From Diprion similis (Eukaryota; Arthropoda; Insecta; Hymenoptera; Diprionidae): DNA of 64,000 nt. The notes beneath the pieces are model-generated. The model saw only the letters and a program-made list of their open reading frames with translations, did no database searches and had not been told where the DNA came from. A program made the position numbers and the translations under genes. Below, one piece after another: positions 25,641 to 37,400 of the stretch (position 1 is the first letter of the stretch; every line of letters begins with the position of its first letter). The DNA lies in assembly GCF_021155765.1 (NCBI RefSeq), contig NC_060115.1, positions 4,278,001-4,342,000 on the forward strand, given 5' to 3'.

Positions 25641-28600
25641 CTATTTTTTTTTGTCAACCTTTGTTCTTTTCCCGCCACCTTTGGTTTGCTTTACCCGTTT
25701 GTTCGGCTGCTTCGTGGACGTGCTGGGCGTTTCTTCTTCTTCGTCACCATTGAAATCATATTTAGCCGTTAGCCGTTCTCTGATGAGAACAGCTTTAATC
25801 AACTTTCTCCAATTCCCGTAAACCCTTTTCTCGTACTTTTCTCTGGCACGCTTATCTGCCTCTGCTTGTTCCACCTCCCAAGCCTCCCGTAAGACATCTT
25901 CAAACTCCTCACAAACAATAAATCCATCAAAAGCAGGCAGCGCTCCATGTCCGCCAAAATTGAAGCCCACTACAGCTGGAGCGCAATCAATGTCCAATTT
26001 TCTGGCAATACGGTTCAGTGCTGGAACTGAATAGAATAAAAAAAAAAATACACACCAAACATTATTCCTGTACAGATATTATTTTTCTACAGACAATATT
26101 CAATGACGAACAATATGGATGTTGATCTATATTAATTCATTACTCACGCTGAATGTGAACAGTTCCTTTAGGCAGCATACACTCTTTGAATAAGTCCACA
26201 TTTCCATATTCATTCCGAGGAACAATGCCATCCTTGGCCTCCGGCGGAACGTACGGATCCGTCTGCCATTTTCCAAATACTTCAAGCGACTCATCTTTTA
26301 GCCTGGCACCTGAAAGCTTTTCATCGAGACCATGTGGTCATTGTACAAGAAATCCATCGGATTGCGTAGGTATGGCGTTATGCAAATTGAAATCAATAAG
26401 ATAGCGCAATTGTAATAACTGAACATGACGTACCTTATCATATTTTGGTCTTGCTTTAACAACTTTGTAGTGTTTCTCCCCTGGTTTCACTACCCTAGCG
26501 CTTTTGACCCACGTTTCACGCGAACGCAGTGTGTGAACACAATGACGAGAGTATATAGGCTCGCCACGAACGTAGCCAAGTGGAACGACATCCGGTGGGT
26601 ACAAGGCTTCAAATTTGAGAAGATGTCTGGGCAGAACGTACAAGGGGTGACCTTTGCACTCTGATACTGTCTTTGGTAGGGGCTGTTCCAGTTCCCTGTA
26701 AGAAACAATGATTTTTCATTTATTTCTACGGAACCCTGATCAGATTAAGTATCACACGTATATCAAAAGCCAGATACAATTTATTACTTTTGCTTGAGCA
26801 TCTCATCCTCTGCTTTTGTTAAGGCTGTTTCAGGTTCTTTCCAAGAAGTGTGAGCTTCTAACCACCACTTCTCATCAATCCGTTGTTTGCGGGTGACGGT
26901 CAGCCAGTGGGGACAATATCGGCGTGTTACATCCTTGATTCGTCCCTCGGAGTTCCAGGCCATGACGTACAGCACTGGATCCGCAGCGTTTTTCTACAAG
27001 TATCAAAGTAGTGTCTTATTGTTACCAATTCGCAGATCCATGGTTTCTCAGACTAAGGAAATGATATTTACATATAGCTCAGCAGTGCAATGAATTTTTG
27101 CATCTGGTACGCTGACGCTTATCCAGTTTTCCTCGGACTCAACGTAAACTTCTGCCCATATATCCTTTGCTTTTTTCACTTTTTTCAGCTTCTCATCATT
27201 CTCTTCATCCTCTTCATCAGACGATATCAGCTTCCTGGCGGTTGAGTTTCTCCTTGGAGTTTTATTAGACTGTTTTTTAATTTTAGAAGCAGCATTTTTA
27301 TTCTGACTGCGAGAGCCCTGTTTGGAAGATAATGCTTTGCCCTTTGACCTGCGAGTTCTTTCAAATGGTTCGTCATCCGTATCCTCCTCATCATCCTCAT
27401 TCTCCTCCTTATCGTCATCCATTTTGTACTCATCATCATCATCATCATCATCCGTATCCGCATCTTTCGGCCAATGTTTGTCAGCTGTTTTTGCCCGAGA
27501 CCTTAAAGTTCTTCCACCTTTTTCAGTCACCTCTTTGTCGTTTTTGACTTTATCAGAGTTTCTTTGGCCCTTCTTGTCTACAGGGATTGCGGTAGCTATC
27601 GTTCTTGATCTCAATTTTTTAGCTGGTGGTTTAACATCCTCCGCAGATTCTGTATTCACACTTTTCTTTCTTTTTAGAATTTCAGCTGCCTTTTTCCTGG
27701 CCTCAGTGGCTTTGCGAAGTCTGGCTGATATGTTTCCTTTTTCCTCTTCTCGTTTAACAGGACTTTTCGTTTCTTGTATCATTTTTGGATTTCTTGTGGC
27801 TGTTTCTTTTTTCGGTTCCTTTTTTACCTTCGCAGCTTTCACTTGGGAAGACTGTGGGTCGATGAGCTGATCTTTTGTTACTTTAAGAGCTGGCGGCTGC
27901 AGAGATATGACCAAGCGACAAGTCAGCCCCAAGGCTCTTAGCGTTGCTACGTAGAGTAGAACGAGTTCTTGATAATTGTGGATCTCCTTGTCTTTGAGTC
28001 TCCTTAGCAAATTCAGCGTCGTAATGCCGCACTCTGGCTTGCCCGTAGGAAACGTGAAAACGCTGTGAAACCATTTGGTGATTTTTTCAAGGTAAGAAAG
28101 ATCAACCCTGCCTTTCGGGTAACAGTTTTTTGGTGCTAATTTTAGCGCAGCTGCAAGTAATATCGGATTGTTAATTTGCTTATTTATATAGAAACCATGC
28201 GCCAGCCAACACAGGAGTCCTACTTTGTGAAGCAATACTTGATTGGACCTCAGCTGTTGATTCAACTTCTTTTTCAACAAATCCTCAAGCGTTTCCTGTT
28301 TTTTCTTCTTCCGCTGATTGAAAATCAGGTTTGGATCGACCAGAGTTATTTTTACACCTTCTTTTGGAATGCTGTAGTTAGACGGAGCGGAGGCTGCAGC
28401 TGATTCTTCTTCGTCCGGCTCATCCTGATCTTGATCCGCAGTTGAAGCTGTCGCTCCAGATTCGCCCAAGAGTAAAAGATCAGCTATTTCGTTGGTGAGT
28501 TCTTTTTTAACAGGCTTTGTATTTTCAGGTTGTTCTGCACTGCTCTGATCAGACTGAATCGCTTGACTTTTCTTCGTTGCCTCAAGGTTCTTGAGGACTT

Positions 28601-28805
28601 GAGCCATGAGGTCATCATTGGTACCGTGGGATTCATTTTCGTAATCAAAATCAGACTCCTCCGAGCTTTCGGGCTTTTTTGGTACGCTCGCTGTTTTTCG
28701 ATTAGGTTTTGTGAAAAACGGTGATATTGACTTCAGCTTCTCCGGGGCTACCATAAACTCGTTACTACTGTCCGAGCTCTCGCTGTCAGACCCATTAGCG
28801 TTCAT
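25641..28805 (-). CDS. Xpc: XPC / Rad4-family nucleotide excision repair damage sensor
   Basis: XPC recognises helix-distorting DNA lesions and starts global-genome nucleotide excision repair with Rad23 and centrin (Drosophila mus210). Five exons: 27072-28805, 26788-26993, 26434-26695, 26148-26316, 25641-26026; 2757 nt, 918 aa (human 940), phases consistent. The start is the ATG at 28803-28805; the frame runs slightly further 5' only via a GTG. The first half of the transglutaminase-like domain is at residues of about 190-310 (LLHKVGLLCWLAHGFYIN ... LYVATLRALGLTCRLVISLQ). A charged Lys/Asp/Glu-rich insert follows (about 315-545, with seven consecutive Asp), then the second half (WAEVYVESEENWISVSVPDA ... 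GRIKDVTRRYCPHWL). BHD domains follow: HPLYVLPRHLLKFEALYPPD; GKWQTDPYVPPEAKDGIVPR with NEYGNVDLF; ARKLDIDCAPAVVGFNFGG with DGFIVCEEFEDVL. The C-terminus is basic. The exon 3/4 junction has two in-frame solutions (see findings). Confidence 0.95.
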
Positions 28806-31479
28806 TTTTCTCACCTCAACAACACGCTAATAACGAACTTCAAACAAAGACTAACCTCGAATCGCGACAGTCATAGTCTCCACGTGACCGCCATAACACG
28901 CTCGTTCTGTGTTCGCGCGCGCGCGAAAATGTTAAAGGTTCTCCAGGTATGAAAATGATTGCATAATAGGATTCGCCGGGTTCGCAACTTGTAAAGTTGA
29001 ATTATAATTATACTAAACCGGTTCGCGTTTCTACGAGAACCTTTGATGAGACCGGTTCGACCCTGAGAACTTTTCGTCTTTTTTTCTACTCTTAATCACG
29101 TTTCAACAACTCAACTCATAATGTTGTCGTGCTGTTGCCAGACCACGTGTTCTCCTAAACTCCTATCCTTCGTTTCTAACCGAGAACAAAGACGATAGTT
29201 TCGTCTTCTGTGCAGCAGGTTTCTAACCGACGACGACGAGATGAGAAACAGAGCGACTGTTACTTGATGAGCAAGTGCCAAGTTTTAGTTCACACGTCTT
29301 TTAACAGGTATCACTACTGGTATGCAGTTGATAATACAGCATCACGGCTCCACGTGGTTCTTTCATCAATTTTATGTTGTAGCAAACGCGTTATAGATAT
29401 CGTTCGTAATTTTGTACATTCTTTTTTTTCACTAAAAAATTAGTCTCACCGTACCGAACGCATCGTGAGTGTAAAATTTATTGAGATTTATTGAGATTTC
29501 GAATTTATTAGTTTGGGGGAAATATGCATGAATTCTTCGGTCTTGATTCAGTGTTTTTAATACGGTAAAATTAAAGCGCTGGTTAAAGTAGACACAATTA
29601 ATCGATATCAATCAGTGTAACGTAAAATTAATAATATATCTGTCTGCGTTTTTTGTACATCAACTGAAAATAAAGAATCCCGCATACCTGTTGAAAGGAT
29701 AATTTCATTGTGCAGGGAAAAAAAAAGAGTCATTCTAATTCTTTAATTACTTATATTATTCCAAACTCATGTGTTGAACTTTGAATTAGTTGTTAATTCG
29801 CCACAGATTACTGCAAGTTAAAGTGGTACAACAATTAATACATCCAACAATTGGACCGCACATAATACATTATAAATTTATACTTCACAGATACTATAGA
29901 CTCAAGTTATTTGTGTGGGACCCTGAGATGAGCTGGTGACGTATACGCGGATGTGGCGGGGCATTGATGGATTAGTTACACCTGACCGCAGTACGTACGA
30001 CGCTATGCTGATGCTGCTTCGTATAGTACATATAGCTCTTCATCCATGGTGTTTGGGACACGGGATTCTCTAACAGGGAAATGTCTTACAGTTTGCAACA
30101 CGCATTACTGGGATTAAACAGTGATAGATCTGCAGGAGTAATAGGGATCGAGGACTTATTTCCGAGGTATCGAACCGGCATGTCCTTGTGTAGGTGAAGC
30201 TTGACTTGAGCTCCAGAAGAACAGAAGCCAATCTGGGAACGGCTGTGCCAGCTGGAACGCTGCAGAGATGCTTCGGGCGTCGCGAGTCCCTGAGATAGAC
30301 GTCGCGACGCCCCCACCCCCACCCCCACCCCCGTCCACGGCACCCTCAGCCATCCTCAGCTCACCCTCCTATTGCCTCCTGCAGCTAAACTGATTATAGT
30401 CGAGCGCGCGGCCCCTCCGTCTGCTTAATTAAATTAGAAACTTACAATCATCTAATGTTATGTCGACCTTGCCGCTTACTTTTGTAAGTACAACTGCAGG
30501 GCGAATTTACACCACTGAGTGGGTAGTCGAGGTCTGTATAGGTGTTCTCGCTTCTTTTAATATCCGCGACGCTGTTCAGTACTAACGCTATGTATACCCA
30601 CTTACCCGTTTTTCGCAAATTACTTTCAGGCATAATTTATGCATGATACACGGTATAATATGTATAATACAAGACACGCGTAACTTGATCATTGATCGAT
30701 TATGATTTTTCTCATGCACAATCAATTTGGATTTATATAATTCGATTTTCACGCTTGATCTCTAATTTTTTTTTTTTTTTTTTTTACTATAGTACATTTT
30801 ACTAGTACATTCCTCACATAAACCGAACTATCGCGTTGATAATATAGTACAAACTCGATCCAACGATCATGCCAGAGAATATATCGATGGTAAAATTAAC
30901 TCCTAGCGATTTTTCATGTGACTCGGTTAAAAATTTATCGTCGCAGTGGTACGCGATGCCACGGACGTTTGATTGACTGCATCCGTTGATTAACGAACAT
31001 TATTGGAATATATACCTGCACCTGCATTGATGAAACATCATTCGGATAGCGCCGTTCCATTGTGAGCTTTTATTTCACCCCTTGTTGCTCGTTTGCTTAC
31101 CGCCCGGTAACACGACTCACAATCAGAATTGAAATACTACGTTCCTGTGAACGGTGGCTATAGTACTGTATTATCCAATACACTTGTGTGTATGTTCAGA
31201 TATGTGCGTATATATAGGAATGTAAATGGATTTTATTATCCCCGAACTTTGAGGTAATGAAAAATTTCTTTATTTCTTTAATTAAAGCGTTACATAACGC
31301 GGTGCGTTTGTGCAATCCAATAAAAATATTGTGTTTTCACAATTACTAATTACATTTTGCATTATCCAATTGTTTTAGTAGAATATAAAAATATTACAAC
31401 CGAGTTATCCGTAATCCTGATTATCTGGCCGTCTCAACATTAATAACAAAAATTCTGTGTGGACAGGAAACCGTGATGA

Positions 31480-31510
<31 letters not shown>

Positions 31511-34453
31511 CCAGCAACTCAATTGTGCATGCGGCCTCTGAATCTGCATCCTGTATATTTGCGATGACCCGAACGTACAGCCATGAACGGAGTAAATTTT
31601 CGACGGGTGAAGATGAATGCATTTCCCGAACAGAAATCCGAACGGCGTCCAGAAATATTAAATTGTATTCCTACGGGGCGTCAAGTCGAGGGTGGCGAGG
31701 CGAGGCGAGGCGAGGCACCTAACCAATATTTAATCAACTTTGGAGGAGAATATTATTCTCCGGACAAATCAAGGACATATGTAGCAGACCGCCGCGCCGC
31801 GTCCCCTTTTCCGTCATTTCGCCGCGTGTGCAAGCGCGTCTGCAGAACGGCAGAAAGAGCAAGAGAATTGCAGAGAATTTCCGTGCGGGGAACCCCGGCT
31901 GCGGCGTGCGGCGTGCGGCGTGTGCCGCGATTCCCTGGGGAGGGGATTCCCTCCCCGGGTTCCGGAGTCTCGAGCAAGCGCGCAGGGTACACACGCGGGA
32001 GCGGCGATCGACTCGTGAGAACAAGTGCAATACAAGTGTCGCACCGTTCATCCCTTGGGATAATACGGAAGGTAGAAGAAGAGCGAAATGGGGGTGTGAT
32101 GAGCCTTTCCGTCTACCTGATCCGTGCAGCGCGCAGTCATGCCAACCACCACGCAGGATGGGCAATAAAAATTTTTACGCTCTTATTTATCGTCAATTTT
32201 TATCCTCGAGCAAACAACTAAAGCGAGGAAATTTCATCACAGAACCTAGCGCGTCTTATATGGATGAATATATACTCCGGACGACGAAACCCTCGTCTAG
32301 TTTATCCGGCAGAAGATTCACGATCAGGTATTTGGCAGTCGAAGATAGGCGGACGTATGTACCTACTATACCCATTGGTGTAGGTACGGTTTGGATCGAA
32401 AGAACGGCACTCTTCCTGAACAAAAGTTGAGCTCAATTATTGACCCTATCGAACGTCGAATCTCCCGGGCCTACCGGGAGATCTTGCCCAATTGGTTCTG
32501 TACGTTTTCACCCCCCAGCCGCAGCGACGGATTGTTCCAAAGTACGTCCTGCAGGTCAACGGTATAGTAAATAGTTCACTGATTTTTAGAACTTGTCGTG
32601 TTTATGTAAAAACTCGACCAAGTTAAACGGTAAAAAAAAAAAAGAAGCACAAGAAGATTATTTTATGCTTTTATTTTCTGACTTACTCGAAGAAGAAGAA
32701 GGAGAAAACAGAAACAAGAAGTAAGAGAATAAGAAAAGAGCGGCGGGACTCGGGAGTGGATCGTATATAAATCATTCAACTCAGTCTTCAAATCCTGTCA
32801 ATTTGTTAGAGTAGCTCTGGCATTCTGGGAAAAGAATGAACTTGGCAAATCGATACACATATCCCTCGCAACGGTGCAGAAGCGTATGTAGATACGGATT
32901 CGAACTACTCATAATCCAAATACTTGCACCAAACAAATTTTAGACATTATTTACTGCATTTTACTAATTCTGTTCTGCACAATACGGAACTTCTCACGGT
33001 CATACTAATTGAGTGAATAAAGTATAAAACGTACGTCGATGATTTCATCAAATCGCCAAAAAACGAGGCAACCCCTTAACGCATTCATTTATTGCATACA
33101 CTGCATTATTAAATATCAAGAGCTGTGTACTGTAAGGGATGAAAGTCGAGCAAAGTTGTCGGATCTCTTACAGCCAGCAGTGTTCGATTCAAAAGTAATT
33201 CATGGTACCCGCCGTATAAAAACATTAAAGGTTCTTCCGTAGAGCTTGAATTTGGCATCAATACCAGCAGATGTTGAAAAATTTCGTCGCTAGTTTACAA
33301 TTTATACAATTGTCAAAGTACAGATTGACCGTTGTCCCAAACGATCGAAACTTGAAACGGTAAAAATTCACCGAACTTTGACAATTCTGAATTTTAACAG
33401 GCTTGTACCCGCGCGTTAAACTGTCCTTAAAGTACAAAAATCTTTTAAAAATCGTTGTCAAAAACAACAAGTATTTCGATACAAAGTTTAATGTTCTGGG
33501 TACCTCGCCCAGGGGTCACTTACGACAATTGATCGTAAAATCAAGGGTTGTGTGTTCAAAATATTAGCTGGCTCTGCACCGTCGGATGATAGCGTTCATT
33601 TTGACATGATGGTGGTCGCGCACCTCAGTAGAATCCTCACCGCGTCGGCTCGCTCCTCCATCACTCCGTTTGTCGCTACGCCGCGGAGGTCCTCCCGAGG
33701 GTGGCGGCATCCCCCAAATTCCCCTTCTCCCCCGGTCCTGCAACGGGGATGGTGGGAAGAGGGGGGTGGTGGGCGGTCGGTGCCCGTTTCCCTCGAGGGT
33801 GAGAAATCCGGGGGATGGAGCGGAATGGCCGTTCGCCGTAGGTGCGGGGGTGTGGGCGCCCCTCGAGCAGCGAATCCGGGGGCGTCGAGGGCCGCCGAAG
33901 CCATGCCGCTTCTCCGTCGGAAGCCACGCCCTTGCGCACCCTTTACACTGTTATTGAATTAAGCTTATCATTTGATTTTGAGGAAACCCACCAGTCGGTT
34001 GTCTCGGGTGCTCTTAGCGGGACGAAAAACTTGGCTATCACGGATAATCGCAATAATTTGATATCGCCTGATCCGATTATAGAGCGAGAGTATAACCATC
34101 GCGGGCGAATTGTACTGCAGCGCGAGGAGAGGTGGTGGGTTTAACATCTCCTCGTGCAGGCCGCTCGGCTCGGCCAAGGTCTTGGCCTGGCCTTACCTCG
34201 CGATACCTACTCGCCGTCGACCCTTAGGTCTGCCCGTCGGGGCACCGGGTCGGCCTCGCCGGCCACCTCCGGGTCGCGTATCACGGCTGCAGTCGAACCG
34301 ATAACCCGGAAACGTCTCCGATGGCGGGAAAAATCGGAGAGAAAAAATAAGCACGGAATTGCCAGAGTCCAGAGGAGGTAGGTGCGGAGGCCTATACCTA
34401 GACCGAGGAGACGACGAAGCAGCGACACCGCGGGAACCGGAAGTGCTCCGAGC
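28806..34453. other. Intergenic between divergent XPC (-) and Phox2 (+)
   Basis: No gene recognised. Near 28.8-29.3 kb lies the presumed XPC promoter (GC-richer, with a CGCGCGCGC run at 28914-28923). From about 31.7 to 34.4 kb GC and CpG content rise sharply, creating long overlapping open frames on both strands (31583-32221, 31828-32430, 33552-33962, 34193-34477) whose Arg/Ser/Pro/Gly-rich translations look like GC artefacts. The last part, to 34453, should be Phox2 5' UTR and promoter. A 23-base poly(A) run lies at 31488-31510. Confidence 0.5.
31488..31510 (+). repeat. Poly(A) homopolymer, 23 bases
   Basis: Uninterrupted A run in intergenic DNA; no associated retroposon body recognised. 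Confidence 0.8.
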
Positions 34454-37400
34454 ATGGACTACTCTTATCTGAATCAAGCAGCGGCTGCGGCCGCCGCCGG
34501 TTTCGAGGCCTCAAGCTGTGCCCTGGCTGCCAGTGAAATGCAATGCGGATACGGCGACCTCAGCTCCTGCTCGCAGATGAGTCAGGCCGCTTATCGCTAC
34601 ACCGCGGCCAGGGCGGCCGGATATCCTGGGAACGCTGGGAACCCAGGAACCGGCGGTGCGAACCCCCTGGGGCCTCATCATGGCGCTCATCCTCATGCCC
34701 ATGGGCATCATGGGGCCCATGCTACTCCGTGTTCCGTTATGGCTGCCCGCAGTCAGGATGTTCATCGACATGCTGCCTCCATATTTCCGTCGGCGATCAA
34801 CCTTCAGGGTGAGTTTCGAGTTTCGAGGCTAAGCATTCTAATGTTTACTTCGCACTGTATACTTGCGTGCTTGACTTGGTTGTTGCGTATAGCGGACGAA
34901 AGTTGGCTTTCGCATTAGCATGTTAAAATTGACGTTTTAATTTCCGTAAAACTACATATTTTTTTTCGTTCTTTCGTTAGTCAGTCGCAGAGACTGCGAC
35001 CTTCATTCGGTGTAAGAAATACGGTCAGGTTTCTTTGTTTCGCTGGAAAAATGATTTTTTTAAACCTACTATCGTCACTAATTCACCTTATTTGGAATAT
35101 TGAAATGCTTTATTAACATACTTAATAAATATATAACTGTTTTACCGAAATAACCAATTTCTAAGCCATCGAATCATATTATTAACAACTCTCTAACATC
35201 GTTTATATCTCACTCCTGTAAGAGATTCCAGTGTTTTTCTTACCTACAAACAGATTCAATCGATTCGTACCTATAAATTCTGATATTATCCGTAAAATTC
35301 ACGTTAGTTTCATATCTCTCAATTATCAGTTTTCAAACTCAAGTAATTACCATGAGATTCAGTTACTGTGAAAGTATATCAAGACCACAGAATTATTTTA
35401 CAGAGATTCACGAATGAGATGTTCTTTTTATTTTTGATTCGTTAAATCATGCAAGTCGCCAAATTTTCATCGCGAGGGCCTAGACGATGAAAAGTGTGAG
35501 GTGTAGTATGTATCTAGGTATTATACCTACGTCCACATTTTTGTGAATGAGCCAAGCCTCGAACGTTGATTTTTTTTTATGTTTTCTTATAACCTGGTGG
35601 TAAGAAACTAGTTTCAACTGTTCACAAGATTTATACATATATAGGTAACAATACGCGTGAATAATAATTCCTGCAAATTCATACGCCAACTTTTTCGCGT
35701 AGCCAATAAATCTGTCTGGTGTATTCTCAGCTGGGATTTTCGACGCTACGTTATTCTACAAATTTCGTTTACTAGACAGATTGTAAAAGGAGAAGGAAGA
35801 CCGGCGAATTTCCACCGTCCCAAAAAACTTGTACACGTGCTTGAAAAGCGTACCAATATATATATACACGTAATTTTTCAGACATATCTTTTTTTTTTTA
35901 CTTACGATTCATGTTACAATTTACTCGATACATATCGGTGTGTAACGTGCTCGTCAATCTCCCGTTGAAAACTCATCGATACGATAATAATATAAAGTTG
36001 AGAAACACAGCGACGGATCAAGTACCGCCGGATAAAAATTAAGTTACATCCGCCAGTATTTCAACAGAGAACTTCTAGCTTATAGCGTATAGTTCACAGC
36101 TTGCGTCACCCTGCACGGAATTATTTAATAATAAATTAATAAAAGTGTGTTAGAAAAAAAAAGAACAAAAACAAAACCCCCCTAAAAAAAAAATCAAGGT
36201 GTTTCTTGTGCGAAAAAGTGGCAGACAGCCAAGGCGTAAAGGTGTCTCATTAAATTCCTGCAGAACGATCAATCTACGTAATACGTGAAATTGATTTTTC
36301 GCAAAGATTATTCGCGCGAAATCAGGACCAAGAGAAGAAATGATTTTTCTTATTTGTTTCCCTGATTTGGCAAGCACTGCACATCGGCTTATCGTGCCAC
36401 GAGATTGGGGTTACGGTGAAAGAAAATTGGGGAGAAAAGTCTGGCTATAAACACGCGGCCAGTGCAGGTTCTGATTGTGGCATTGTTCGATTTATCCGAG
36501 GGCAACGTTGTTGCGGATTTTGATCACGTTCACCAGAATCCAGGCAGCGACGCGACGGCGGCAAATAATCATCGACGGGTTGTTGCCGATCAGTCGGTGA
36601 CGCGTCTTCGTTTTCGACTTTTCTAATTCGCACTGCAAACAATACACGTACCTACTTGATTTTTCACCTATGCATGTGAATATAACGGTGAAACGGGGCG
36701 CGGCTAAATCCGTAGACGAAATATTTTTGTCGTTGAAAAAATATACATAGTTGGATCGTTTCAAGGTCGCGAAAAATGTATTACGTGGCGTGGGTGCGTG
36801 ATAAAATGTATCGCGAATAGTTTTTAAGTTGCACACTTACGCAGGTATACACATGTGTTTATTTGCCATTTTTTCTGCCGACGAAAAGTAAGCCGCACGT
36901 TTTCGATATTTCTTATTCTGCACTGTTTGACCGTGCAGAGATCATTCGAATAAATTTATACAGTAATGTGAATAATAAATGCGAGGAAACGGTTCAAGAA
37001 TATAAATGATTTTCTATTTTCAACGATAAGACTAATACGAGCGGTTTCTACTATATTTTCTTACCGCGAAACTTGTGCCAAACTGTATTTCGATGTATAA
37101 TTATGTTTGCAAGTTTATGTAGTAAACAGATGCGAGATTAATCGTTCGACTAATAATATCCTGCTTTGAGAATAACTAGAGGGAATCTTATAACACAAAT
37201 GAATTTTCGTCAATTGAGCATATTTATTATTTCACCGCGCATTAATTGAATCGTACGTGACGTTTCTGACCGATTTCTGCATTTCGTTATAATATTCTCT
37301 ACATCTGTCAAAATCTCTGCGACTGGTAATTCGCTGCGTTATAATTCATTGTACTCTAACAGAAATATCTGGATCATGTTAATAAGACTGACTGTGAAAC

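Noticed and set aside
27322-27870. 182-codon Ser-rich plus-strand frame
   Set aside because: Antisense to the acidic/basic insert of XPC; its poly-Ser is the complement of Asp/Glu codon runs.
31583-32430. Two overlapping frames of about 200 codons
   Set aside because: They lie in GC-rich DNA with few stops on either strand; Arg/Ser-rich translations without motifs or splice context.
33552-34477. Several overlapping frames on both strands upstream of Phox2
   Set aside because: GC/CpG-rich artefacts; Pro/Arg/Gly-rich in all frames and no homology recognised.
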